A model generated the notes under the pieces. The model was not told the DNA's origin, searched no databases, and saw only the letters and a program-made list of their open reading frames with translations. Made by a program: the position numbers and the translations under genes. A stretch of 64,000 nucleotides of DNA from Arthrinium phaeospermum (Eukaryota; Ascomycota; Sordariomycetes; Amphisphaeriales; Apiosporaceae): NCBI GenBank assembly GCA_006503535.1, contig QYRS01000006.1:3162001-3226000 (forward strand), read 5' to 3'. Shown in pieces: positions 1 to 11,800 of the stretch; position 1 is the stretch's first letter, and each line of letters starts with the position of its first letter.

Positions 1-1735
1 CCTCCTCCCCCCTTCTCCTCTTTCTTTCACTTTTAGGGGTCCTCTCAGCCTCGGGCGGGCGTGCTAATCTCTGCACGGGTTCTCGAGGTTGGGAGGCGAT
101 TGGCGGCCGGCCGATAAGATGTAGCTCATAGATAGAGTACTACTACTACATGCGCAGCGTCCGAACGATTGAGATGATCGCCGCGGCGAGGGAAAGACTT
201 GGCTAATTAGCCTAGCAATTGGCAACCTTCGCGCGCCCGTTCATGCTTTTTAATGTGGCCGCTTCAACGAGACTGCAGCTCGGTATGAAACCATGGCTGC
301 AAGCCCTCCTAGGATAGGATAGACAGACAGGTAGATGCATGTATGTAGATGGTGTACTTGACTCAAGTTGGGCTTTTGGTTATGTATTGCAATCCCAAAC
401 GGTAAGAAGTATATCCATATGTAGCATGTATGGATGTTGCGTACGTGCGTACAAGATAAAAGAAAAGTTTCATCAAGTTGGCTATGTTATTCAAATTTGT
501 TCATTGCGACTTCTATGCTGTTATGGTCTAACCGCTACCCACCTACCCAGACCTGTGGTTTTGATATTTACATACATACTTAACACTAGAAATCCATTTT
601 CGAGCTGGCAATTCCGGAAGCCTCGCTGCAATCTCCCTGGTTGCATGTTTCGACGCATTGTTCCTACATGATTCCAGTCCAGGGTTTCTAAATTGCGGCA
701 GCAAAAGGGCGGACCTTGCGTGTGCGTTGTCGCGGGCAGCTGCAAAGGCATCCTGTTTGTCGTTGCTCTATTACCTACATACATACTTCTTCCCTTTTGA
801 AATCTCCAGTCTCCCTCACCCAAATGCGGAGCCCGTTCCACACCGGAATCCCAGATATTGGCAGTGGAGACAGGCAAGCGCCCAACGACGACGATCCAGG
901 TTGAAATCTGAATCACTCACAAAAGGCACGCAAGCCCTGGGACGTGTTGCGGTGTGAAAAAAATCTCGGGGTGCCTTGACTTGTTCACGAAATTTACTTG
1001 CTCACAAAGAAAAGACGGACGGCGAAAAGGGTGAGTAAGCAGGCTCGCAGGCAAGCAAAGCAGGCAGTCCATAACACCAATACCAAAACCCGTCAACCAA
1101 AAACATTGAAGTCACTGCCGACCCTGAACACACAACGAGACCCTTCATCAAACCACCACTGTCAACTGCCCGGTCAAATCTATCACTGCCCTCCACTTAT
1201 TACACTACTACTGCTACCGTGTGTGCACCACACCCACATCCCCATCCACACACACCACACACCTACATACACACACACTGCACAGTCGCAACTACATACA
1301 ACTAGGCCTACCTAATCTGCGGCTACCCGCAAGGTTGTCGCTGTCGTCCAGTTGCTGTTGCTGTTGCCCACCTGCCCACATGGTCACGCCTTCAACACCG
1401 AGACAGTCCAGGCAGCATCATTTCCTATACTCGGATCTCGTATCGTGTCATTGATGTTTGACTCGTCTGGTTTTTGTGCAAGCCAAAGTGCAACTTACTT
1501 CTCGGGTCATCTGGGAGGAATCGTCTAGGTATATCTATGATATAGATGGTCGTTGACCATCGACCGAGACTGCTTTCAACAACAGAACCTCGTCCATTTA
1601 CGCCCTGTTTCCCATCCTTCTGTCCCCAGAACAATCTCCACCAGCTTGACAGCCGTCGTCTGTTTGCAGCATCACCTGACAGGTACATTAGGGAGTTGCG
1701 TGGGCAGCCTGTTCCGCACTTCAGTCAAAGCAGCA
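1..1735. other. Intergenic / 5' region of first gene
   Basis: No convincing coding sequence is visible. The short ORFs here lack protein-like composition and appear on both strands. The stretch holds a CA-rich, cytosine-rich tract at about 1227-1287 and pyrimidine-rich sequence toward 1735, as expected of a fungal promoter and 5' leader for the gene starting at 1736. An upstream gene may end before position 1, but nothing in the window shows it. Confidence 0.6.
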
Positions 1736-4238
1736 ATGGCGAGCTTTGGCCGATCTCTGAAGCCCCCGTCGTATCTTTCGACCATGGGGCGACGCCCAGG
1801 CATGCCGGGACGGTCAATGTCTAATACTTCCGAAGCCTCGTCTGCGCCCTCGTCGCCCGGCGACTTGAACCCCGACGAAATCTTGTACTCGCCCAAAGCG
1901 TCTCCCAATCCGAACAGCTCGGGCCTGTCTCGCCGCACTGGAGGAGATATGCATCTCAAAGTTCCCGGTACGTGTGGCTTTCTCTGTCTCTCCCCCTCCC
2001 TTTTCGATTCCCCTGGAGTATGCGAAATGACTATACACAGCCCTTTACCCGCTTTCCATGGATGGTCGTGTGTTCGCTGCACTTGCTACTTTGGGTCAAG
2101 CGACCCGTTCATTCCAATCGCACCCCATAGCCTAACCAAACTTACCTACCTCCTACTGTACCTACATACCTGCATACCTACATACACTCTGCTGCTATCC
2201 ATTTCCCCGGGCGTCTCGTGTCGTCAAATAAAGGGTGACACCAGAACGGCATGGTGGCTTTTTTTTTTGGACCATGCCGTTCTTGCCGAAGCCGCTGTGC
2301 GGGCGGGCAAAGCTGTCCAATCCGTCCCCGACCCGGGGCCCGTTATCCGACACAGCGAGGGCTTGAACGGTGATGGGTGGAAAGACTTGGTACTTTGATT
2401 AGGGATCGGGGGGGATCTGGCGCAACAGGGCCCCCCCAAAGGTACCTATCTACCTACCTGTCTTGGTCACTAGCACAGTTGAGCCGCCCGCTAGGTTCGA
2501 TTCGATACTAGAGCCAATCCTCTCTGGCTGTCGGCTGGCCCTCCTACCCGGCTGGGCTGGCTGCCCGCCATTGTCCAACCCCCCCTGCCTTGCCTTGCTT
2601 GCTTGCCTTACCTTAGTAGTACATTGCCTGCCCGCCTGCCTACTGGCCTGCCCTCCGTAACCCAGCGGTTACATTCATTGATTGTCGTTAGTTGGCTCGG
2701 CGGGGTTCCTCATGCCAGGCCATGCCACCAGCGCACATATTTCTCCTCGCTTGGGCGTTAGTTAGCCTGGAGACAACCCACATAATAAACCAGGGTCTTG
2801 CTCGGGGTTGGCTTTTTTGGGGAGGGGACTTGTCACTTTCTTCATCCAAAGCCAATCCAGGGACCGCGCTTTTCTTCAAGACCCGTTTGCCGTCTAGCAT
2901 GGGATTCCAAGGTTTCCCCCCCTTAGTGGCCTGATCTTTTCCATGGCTGTTCCGCCGCACCTTAAATACTGTCAACTGTTCATTTGCGTCATGTACTGTG
3001 ACGATGCTAAGGCCGCTGGACGATACAGACGATGCACCCGTGGATTCTGCGACTGACTCGCCTATAATACTAGACTCCCCCAGATCAGTTCGCAGCCGCC
3101 CAATCGCCATTGAACTGCCTGTCCCAAAGAAGATTACTTCCAGCAGCTCATCTGTCTACACCCCACCTGCCCCATTGTCCGCTCGGGGTGATGTTCCTGG
3201 GTAAGTCCTAGGTCCCGTTTTCTGTCAATCATGCACTCCATGCACCCTAAAACTTATATATCCAAGTTTTTGGCTGTTTCGTCGACATCGCGACGGTTAC
3301 TTCCGCCTGATCGATGTTACAACGATTTCAACCCCATAAAGCAATACTCATATCTCAGCAACAATTCGATTGCATCTGTTTGCTGACCTTTCTGTAATAC
3401 TTGCAGTGCCTATTTTCCTTTTCACGAAGAGCAAAATCGGGTCTACCACGGTCATCCTTTCCACTTAGACGCCTCCAAAGCACGGCAACGGTCGATACAG
3501 AAAGCCTCTCAGAGCCGCTCCTCGGAACAGCAGTCTGAATCAGCGCCCGCCGTGACTGGTCGAGCGCCTTCCCAAGCCACTGAGCCAATGCCCTCTACGA
3601 GACCTGATTCTTCGTATCCGGCCGCTCCTGCAACTGTCAGTATGAGCAGCGCCAACACACCAGTGGCTTCTTACATTCCCAGCGGGGTGCATGCCAGCCC
3701 CCTACCAATGGGAAAATACTACCCCTCCAACTACGAGAAGCGGAAGGAGGAGAAACGGATGCAGCAGCCACCAAGGCCTGTGGCTGCGAACTCCCAATCT
3801 ATGAGTGTGAAGTCGGACACTCAAGTTCCCATGTATCGGCCGGACACGACTTCCCCGGTGGGCCATTCCCGGAACGAATCTGAAGCCAAACGGAGACTCC
3901 AGCAATACCAGCGCGACATGATCGCCCAGGCGACGCTCGCACTCAATGGCGGGAATGTTAATGCGGCTGCCTTGAATGCGATACAACTTCGCAACATGGG
4001 CTTCACCAGCGTCACCAAGCCCAACAAGCCGAACAAGCCTCGACTTGAGCCCCTTGGAAGCCCTGGCCCTGTCACCCCCATGGAGTTGGAGAGTGCCGAT
4101 GATGGTTACATCGGGGCTCGTGTTGTCTCGTCTGGAGATAGTGCGCAGATTGAAGAGATCGCGCGCGCTATACGAGCAGACGAAGAGAGAAAGCGACGCG
4201 AGGGGGCCAGTTCACCTGCTGTTGAGTTGTCGAGCTGA
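1736..4238 (+). CDS. Conserved fungal protein of unknown function, three exons, about 411 aa
   Basis: I do not recognise a named family. Proposed exons are 1736-1967, 3029-3200 and 3407-4238. Donors at 1968 (GTACGT) and 3201 (GTAAGT) and acceptors ending at 3028 (TACAG) and 3406 (TTGCAG) keep one reading frame across both joins, which is strong support. The N-terminus is Ser/Pro-rich (MASFGRSLKPPSYLSTMGRR). Exon 3 opens with an aromatic, His-rich patch (YFPFHEEQNRVYHGHPFHLD) followed by a run of Arg/Gln/Ser. A Lys/Arg-rich stretch (YEKRKEEKRMQQPPRP) comes next, then a predicted helix (KRRLQQYQRDMIAQATLALN) and an acidic/charged C-terminal helix. There is no signal peptide or membrane segment, and much of the chain looks disordered. 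The patch and C-terminal helices look constrained, so the gene is probably real and conserved. The ATG at 1736 opens the frame that continues into exon 2; an in-frame upstream stretch without good composition is treated as leader. Cellular role cannot be inferred. Confidence 0.8.
1968..3028 (+). other. Unusually long intron (1061 nt)
   Basis: The stretch lies between a GTACGT donor and a TACAG acceptor preceded by a GCTAAG branch-like element. Phase matches on both sides (exon 1 leaves one base, exon 2 starts at codon position 2). It contains pyrimidine-rich runs and TACCTACC repeats (about 2140-2185 and 2446-2460), like the intergenic DNA elsewhere in the window. A short extra exon inside cannot be excluded. 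Confidence 0.6.
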
Positions 4239-5611
4239 TTTGCCCTGCATATTGAATCATGCAGTGTGCCATTCTGGGACAGACAGCTGGATGCTTACAA
4301 GGCACCATTTACCTTCTACGTGTCAAACCACATGGTTTGACTTGCACTGGGAAGTTGTCATGACCTAACTTGCTCGACGAGAAGGCGGCAAGATCCGGAG
4401 ACATGGCCAACAGACGTTGTTGATACCAGGCAATTGCGAAAGAATGAGTCAGGAACTGGATGGTCGCGTGTGACCGCCTCTTGGTTCACCGGCCCTTCGA
4501 GATGCTGACGGTCTCGATGTATGTGGGGAGGCGGACAACGCCGTTGGGAACCCCATGAAATATGGGGATATTTGCTCGTATCACGATACAGTTCAGTCGA
4601 TCGATCAGGATTTCTCTCTGATCCGGGGAGAAACCCGATGATTTCGACCTTCTCCCACCCCCCGCTTGAAGTCCGTCGTTTTGCGGCGCATGCTGCGCAA
4701 GAACATGGTTCCCGGATGGATACCATGACTTTTGATACCCCCCTCTCAGTCTTGTTTTCTTTTACTGTTCTGCACTGATTGACCGAGGAGAGGGAAAGGG
4801 AAAGGTTAGGAAATGGGTTTCAGGAACAGGCCGGGCCCCCATTGCGGGCGGCCTGCAAATTAGCAGAATGATTGAGACTTTTTCGATGCATTTGTTGCTA
4901 TAGATAGACTTTCAACACGGACAGTTTCGTGTTACTGCTTTCGTTGCTGGGATTCGTTGTATCACTAAATAGGAGTCGCAACGCGACCTCCCACACTTGT
5001 TCTGCGCATAGGTGTATGTGCATGAGCAGATAGGAGAGGAGAGGAGCAATGCTTGCAAATCAATATTAGGTAGTGGCATGGAAAGATGGCCTATGGATAA
5101 AGGGCGCATTGTATAGAGATACCTATACACTAATCACCCACACAATACAAGTTGTCAAGACATATCAAGGGCTCCTCTCAAACGCTTAAATGGGGACTGT
5201 CTTTGAAGCAGCGTATTAACATATTAAGAACTGACTATTGTGAAATACATGCTGGACGCATTAACAGGAGCGAAGAGAGAAAACGTGCTTTTCATAGGTG
5301 AAAGAGCCCAGCTTAAAATGCATTGGTCTTCGACTGCTTAACTCCAGTCTTACCCGTGGAGGCAAAAACCACTCGAGGAGACTCGACTGAGAAGAGAAAG
5401 CGCCATTTGGAGAGAGGCCATTAGAGCTTTGCTTGCGAGGTCAAATTATGGGTAAATTTCAAGGGGGGTATAGGTAGACGAAGTTCTGCGCATGTTTGAT
5501 CACGATTAACAAACAGCAACAACCCAACCCGCAACTTTTGGACCTTTTTTGGCCTTGGTTTGTTCGCCTCCCTTTTCTTCCCGGTCATCCTCCTCCTCCT
5601 TTCCCCCTCAA
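4239..5611. other. Shared 3' intergenic region between convergent genes
   Basis: The region lies between the stop of the 1736-4238 gene and the stop of the minus-strand BAR-SH3 gene. It should hold both 3' UTRs. No ORF with protein-like composition or splice support was found. The part from 4860 to 5400 is AT-richer. Confidence 0.6.
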
Positions 5612-7282
5612 TTAGACCGCCTTGCAGTAATTCGCAGGGAAACTCCCCTTGACGCCCCCCAGCTCGCCCAACCACCAGTCCTGGTCCGTCCCCGTCTTCT
5701 TCACCACCCGGATCCTATCGCCCTCCTGAAACGACAGGTCGCCCTGGCCCTGGCCCGCGAAGTCGTAGAGCGCCACGACGAACACGTCGGGCAGGCCCGT
5801 CGTGATGCGCTTCGGCTTCGGCGGCGGGGGCGGCGGCTTCTTCTTGACGATGGGCGCGCCGCCGCCGTTGTTGCTGTGCTGGCTCAGGCTCATGGACGAA
5901 ATGTTGGACGCGACCGTTGACGCCGTGCCCGGCCGGTTGCTCTGCCCGCCGCCGGCGAAGTAGTCGGACCGCGGTTTCAGCGAGCTCGGCGACGCCCCGG
6001 GGGAGCGGCTCGCGTAACCTGATGCCGTCGTGAACTCGGTGGGGACACCGAGATTGGTGTTTGGTGGCCGCGCCCCGGGGGTGGAGGCCAAAGACGTAGT
6101 GGACGGTATGCGGTTTGGCCGCGGCGGCATAGGCCCTGGGCCGGGCTCGTCGCCGGCATTTGAATTATTTGAAGAACCGATCAAGCCCGAGGGCGACCGT
6201 CGGAAGGACGGCACAGAGGACTTGCGGCCTTCGTTGGGCGAGGCTTGCTCCTCGGGGGTGATGTGCATGGGAAGCTTCGATGCCTTGCCGTGGGCGATGC
6301 AGCTAATGGACTCGAACTCCCGCTTCACCGGGCTGTAGTCGGCGGACCAGCAAGCTATCACATCCTCCATGGGCGGGGGCGGAGAGGGGAAGTTGTGTTC
6401 CTCACAATAGCCGTGAAGGGCAGTATAATAGAGGCCCAACAGCCGGTTGTTAATGAGGACAATCGCGGCCAGCAGTGGCGGGATGAGACTGAACGTGGCG
6501 TTCACCAGCGGCGGTAACGTCTCGCGTAGGTGGCTGTCGGCGATTTGAAACTCCTAGATACATTCAGGGTCAGTATAAGACACAGCCCAATACGGTATAG
6601 TTTGGTTAGCAAGTATATATATTACGCACCTCTGCAGCTTGGGCGACCTCGCCTTCTGCCTTTGCTAACGCGGCTTCCTCTTTCGGAGTCTTGCCAGGCT
6701 TGCGCTGGATCTTGGCGGCCTTGTCCTGGGCCTTTTCGTAGTCGAGCCGGCGGTTCTCGCGCTTCTTGATCGTCTTGCGCAGCGGCGCGATGCAGTCGCG
6801 GGCTTCGATGGTGGGCTTGATGACGCGCTCGTCAATCGAGGCGATCTCCTCCATCAGGTCGGCCTTGAGCTCGCCGTAGGCCTCCTTGAGCTGGAAGGTG
6901 CGGTGCAGCTGCAGCTCGGGCGTGGGCGCGGTCGCCTTGACGTTGGTCCGGTCCGAGCCGACGATGGGATCGTAGAGGCCCTCATACTCGGTGACGATGC
7001 CGAGCTGCGTGTTGGTGAGGTTTATCCACGAGTCGCGCCATGATTTGGTGTGGTCGTTGAGCTGTAGATTGATATATGTGAGTTGAGTCGTCTTCTTCGT
7101 CCCGAAGGATCGCAGGGGTATCGGGAGCTCGGGGGGCTCGGGGGGCTCGGGGGGTGTCGCTTGCCTACCTTTGCGAGAACCTTGTCGATGTCTTCGTAGT
7201 CATTGAGCAATACGGAGACTTTGGCGTTGTCTCCGGGCGCCTTATTCAGGAGTTTCCCGAATGATCGTTGGACGGACTGCAT
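5612..7282 (-). CDS. hob1: BAR-SH3 amphiphysin-like protein (Hob1/Rvs167 type), 495 aa
   Basis: The gene is read on the minus strand in three exons: 7282-7169, 7061-6630 and 6553-5612. All junctions are phase 0 with GTAGGC and GTGCGT donors. Residues about 1-235 form a BAR domain, opening MQSVQRSFGKLLNKAPGDNA and including the charged helices and the LVNATFSLIPPLLAAIVLIN helix. A disordered Ser/Pro-rich linker follows, then a proline stretch (KKKPPPPPPKPKR). A C-terminal SH3 domain occupies residues about 439-495, with the ALYDF, DWW and PANY signature residues. Proteins of this family dimerise into curved scaffolds on membranes and act with actin regulators in endocytic vesicle scission at the plasma membrane. 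The SH3 domain separates it from the Hob3/Rvs161 type, which has only the BAR domain. The start ATG is the first in frame and matches the conserved family N-terminus. Family assignment is firm; the specific symbol is by homology. Confidence 0.93.
7128..7154. repeat. Three tandem copies of a 9-bp G-rich unit inside an intron
   Basis: The unit CTCGGGGGG (plus strand) occurs three times without a break. It sits inside the first intron (7062-7168) of the minus-strand BAR-SH3 gene, so the pre-mRNA carries the C-rich complement. Confidence 0.85.
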
Positions 7283-8871
7283 GTTGCGTGCGTGCTTGCT
7301 TGCTTGCGCTGTCTCTAGGGTGGGGAACTAACTGGGCAACAAAAAATGGCGGGGAACTCCCAACCCAGCGAAAGTTGACAGTTAGGTCGAGTTAATAGTA
7401 GCGCTGCTGGAGGTAGCTGGTAGGTAGGTAGTATCAGGAAGCGCATTCACTCATCAGCACACTTTCTGTGCAACGAGCGAAAGGGTGAAGATTTCCAAGA
7501 TCGATTCCGAGATGCAATGCACTCTTCCTTCTGCACTGACCAGAAGAAGGGCCAATGATCGGTGCTCGCGTCTTGATCTGAGGGTGGACAAGAGGCGGTG
7601 CAGCCGGTTGGTTGATGGGCTGCTTGCTAAGAAGGAGCCGAATCCTGTGTCTGGTGCTTCAGGCTAGACAAGAAAAGGAACACGAAACAATAAAAAAACA
7701 CAGTAAGCAAGCATCAAAGCCAGTAATTAGTTTGAGGAGGCAGGAGCAAGAAGGGATCTCCGCAGATAAAAAAGACCAGGTAGGGATGCAAACATCTGCA
7801 TGCGCCAAGATGTTGAAGGAAGTAGCAAGCGACTTCGTCGTGACCGCGTATACGGTTGGTTATACGAGCACGGAAAACAGTTGGAAGACAGAGACAAAGC
7901 AGACGAACTGAACTACAACTATCGATCGTCTGACTGAGGGGTCCAGCCGCCAGGACTTCCAGGCGCCAGGGGGTCGAGAGCCAGGCAGCAAAAGGGCCTT
8001 GGTGCTTGGCTACCCATCCAATTTTGGTCCAGCCACTGCTGAACAGCTTCCACTCGGCTCACGGCAGTGGTTTGATACTTCAGGATCGCCGTTGCTGTTG
8101 CACATGGCGGTCGGGGTCGTACCCGTAGTGGTCGTAGAGGTCAAGGTACCTGGCTATTAACTCTCTCACTGCAGCTCTCTAAGTATATCGTGACGTAGTG
8201 CTCTGCGACCAACAAGATCCTTCGTACGAAGCTATTCGCTTGCTCCCAATCAGTGCGATCAATAGGTATGGGCTGAGGATAAATCTCGATGTACTTGTCC
8301 GTCGACTTTCCGCCATGGAAATGCCAACATTTCCGTACGGGTGACTGGGGTCAAAGTGAGTGGGCCGGGACTAGTTGAACGGAGTACATAGCCACGCTTC
8401 CACGATATTGCACGCTTTAGTAAAGTGGCAGGTATGCTCTAGCTCGGAGCAAAACATACTGTCCGTTGGCAGGTCGGGCACTTATTTATAGCAACAGATC
8501 TAGAAGGGTTAATTGCAGATTGTTGGGATATGCTACAGTACAGTATGCACATCATATCTGCGTCGGAAGTTCAAGGCGTTGGAGGTTTAAAGTGGAAATG
8601 ACCTAAGTAATCGTGTTGATGGGCAGGTAGCACGTGCTGTCGCGTTTCGGTCGCGCCTGGCCGAGAACCGCCGTAATAGTGCAGTTAGCCACTTGGATCT
8701 TATCGATAGCAACCTAGCGATCAGTCGCAACGCGTCTAGATGCCTTGGGAACATTTGATATTGGCATTTCATCCCAACATCGTCATTTCAATTGGAAACA
8801 GATGAGCCTGTCGGAGAAAAGCGTATTCGGATGATGCGTGGTCAGAAACAAAGCCTTGGACGTCCACCGAT
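7283..8871. other. Divergent promoter region
   Basis: This is the 1.6-kb spacer between the start codons of the minus-strand BAR-SH3 gene and the plus-strand DUF2439 gene. A GGTAGGTAGGTAG run sits at 7420-7432 and a CACGTG core at about 8629-8634. The short ORFs have no recognisable product. The two genes could share regulatory sequence, but this is inference from layout only. Confidence 0.55.
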
Positions 8872-11800
8872 ATGGCAGCAGTGACCCAGCTCGCCCCAAG
8901 CTCGGCGGCGTCCAACTCCGGCAGGGGTCCGCGGAGCGTCGCTCCAGTGCTTGAATATATTTGCCTGTTCACTCACGATCTGAAACGGAAGCAGAAGCGC
9001 TGGCAGGATGGCCGCCTCAAATATCACACGTTCAACAAGCGGATCATGGTCTACGATGAGCGGGGCAACTTCATCGGAGATTCGCACTGGCGCGAGGACT
9101 ATGATTTCGGCGAGGGCGAAGAGCTCCAGCTCGAGCGAGGCAGCGTCATGGTGGAAGTGGCCGAGTGCGTGGGTAGCACGGAACAGGACCTGACGGAGCT
9201 CGTCGATAAGCGCGTGCAAGAGAAGGCCGAACGACAATCAGCCGCTGCCGCTCGCCATGCCGGGTCCCGTGCACCCTCGCAGTCAGGACCACTCCACTCA
9301 TCGCCGGCGCATGCCCAGCAAGGCCATAGGCCACTCCAGAATATGTTGGGTACGCCGAGCGGTCATTATGGCCGAGCAGTGGTGCCGTCTGAGTCTCCAT
9401 ACGAGCTGAAGCAGCGTGAACAAGCCGAGGCCAAACAGGACGGCTCGCGACCCGCCAAACGACGACGGGAGGACACAACACCCACAAGCAGCACCCAAGG
9501 CTATGCGCGGAATTTATTTGGGGCCCCTTTGAATTTGTCTGCGCGCCCTATGAGCAGTGCCCCTGTACGACATAACCCCAGGAAGGTCCTGCAAACACGG
9601 CGAGACGAGTCACCACCGATGTCTTCGGACCCGAAAGAGGCGACTGCGGAAGATGAAGGGCCGAAGAAGCCCGAGAGAGCTTCAGCGAGTAGGCACATGG
9701 GTGCTACCCCTTCTATGGAGAGAAACCCGCCTGAACCTAGTATTGCCCCTTTAATGGCGAAGCTTAAGAAACAGCAAATGGCAGAACCAAGAAGCACCTC
9801 CTCTTTGAATGCGTCAAAGGGAAAGTCCAGGGAAGACCCGATCGCCATTGATTCTGTTGACCGTCGTCGAGCAGTCCAAGGAGCAGCACACCCGGATTTC
9901 GAACCAAAGATCGATAAGCGAATGGCGGTGCCCAGTCGTGCTGATCGATCTACACTGTCTTCAAACCGGACGAAGACGAACTCGGCGGACTGCGAGTCCA
10001 ACTGTGAAATACTGCCTCCGGAAGAACCTCGAAAATCGACAAATCGTGGTGCCAGTTCCCGTTCTTTAGCAGATGATCGTTTAGCAGAAATGCTGGCGCG
10101 AGTCTCCAAGAAGTCGCCTTCGTTAGAGAAAGCTCCAGGACAGTCGATTACAGAAATGAGCAATGCCAAGGAACGTGACGGGGTCGATGAATCTACAAAA
10201 CACTATATCGAGTTGGTCATAGAACCTAGAAAAAAAAGGGGTCTCACGATGCTGGCTGATCAGGGCCCAAGAAAGAAGACTCGCAAAACCGCCGCGCCCG
10301 AGAATTCAACTCCCACTCTCGGTCGTTCCTCGTCAGCTTTGGCTAGCGAAAATCTGGATTCTGACACTCAGGCTGCTAACCGCACATCCAGGAGTGCGGG
10401 CGTCAGGGAGACTGCGCGGGCAAAAGATGATAGAGCCCCCTCTATCCCTCCCACTAAAGCGACACGAAAGACCAATGCTGTGGCCACGGCGGGAGAAACT
10501 CGGGTGACACCTCCCACGAATAAACTACCCGAAACGTCAACGTTTCCCGATACTGGATCGAGTAAGCCACCTCATCACGCTGTGGAGGACAATTTTCAGG
10601 ATTTAAGCGACGAAGATGCAGACGAACGGCTCTACGGTAATGATCAATCACGAGTCAAGAATGCTCCCTACTCAGATGACACGGCACGGAACACGCGCTT
10701 TACGTCGCCATCGTCTAGCGATGACGCCTTCATGGTTGAGCCAGTTACTCATAGAAATTCACGGCCAGACAGAAAGAAATCTAGCGATTCATCAGGAAGG
10801 CCTCATCCGACCCTGGCCAAATTGTCACGTACAAGCATTCGAAGTCGGGAGATTATCGACTTTCCGTCTGATGATGAGTTCGATAGCTTGTCTGATTTCA
10901 TAGCAAATACCAACGCAAGGCACGCCCTTGAACAACGGAACGCAAACATTGCGGCTTCGACCTCCGATGAGCCGGTTTCGCCAGAAGACGAGTCTGCGAC
11001 TAGCGCATCAGGGGTCGTCGAAGGCTCGGCCATCCAGGCCAGTAAATTGCAAAGAACCACGAATGCAGCACAGAAGCGACAGGAACAGCTGGATAAGACG
11101 AACAAGCGTCGGGCGGAGCAAGAGGCCGCGGCGGCAGAGGCCCGTGAAAAGGAAGAGGCTGAACAACGCGAAAAGGCCAGACAGCGTGAAGAGGCTAAAC
11201 AGCGCGAAGAAGCCGAACGCAAAGAAGCCAAACTGCGCGAAGAGGCTAAACAACGTGAAGAGGCTAAACAACGTGAAGAGGCTAGACAACGTGAAGAAGC
11301 TAAACAGCGCGAAGAAACTCGGCAGCGCGAAGAAGCCGAACGTAAAGAAGCCAAGCTCCGCGAAGAAGCCAGGCAGCGTGAGGAGGCCAGGCAGCGTGAG
11401 GAAGCCAGGAAACTCGAGGAAGCTAGACAGCTCGAGGAAGCTAAACAGCGTGAGGAAGCTAGGAAGCGTGAGGAAGCCAGGAAGCGTGAGGAAACCAGGA
11501 GGCTCGAGGAAGCCAGGCAGCGCGAGGAAGCCGAACGAGAAGAAGCTAGACAGCGTCAAGCCCGACAGGACGAGGAAGCCAGAAAGCGGGAAGAGGCTAA
11601 ACAGCGTGCAGATGCTAAAAGGCGAGAGGAAGCTCAACGGCGCAAAGAGGCCAAACAGCGCCGAGAAGCTCAGCAGCGGCAAGAGGCCGAGAGACGCCAG
11701 CAAGAGGAAAAGGAGAAGGAGAAGCAACAGCAAGAAGAAGCCGAGCGGAAGTGTCGCGAGGAGGAAGAAAGCCGGTTGCTAGAGCGCTCAGCAAATCCCA

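Noticed and set aside
2490..2510. GGTTCGATTCG word resembling a tRNA B-box
   Set aside because: No surrounding cloverleaf; lies inside the long intron.
10928..11782. 284-codon plus-strand and 241-codon minus-strand ORFs overlapping the DUF2439 gene
   Set aside because: They mirror the 18-bp coding repeat of the real frame; their Lys/Asn/Ser and Leu/Phe/Ser composition is a by-product of the repeat.
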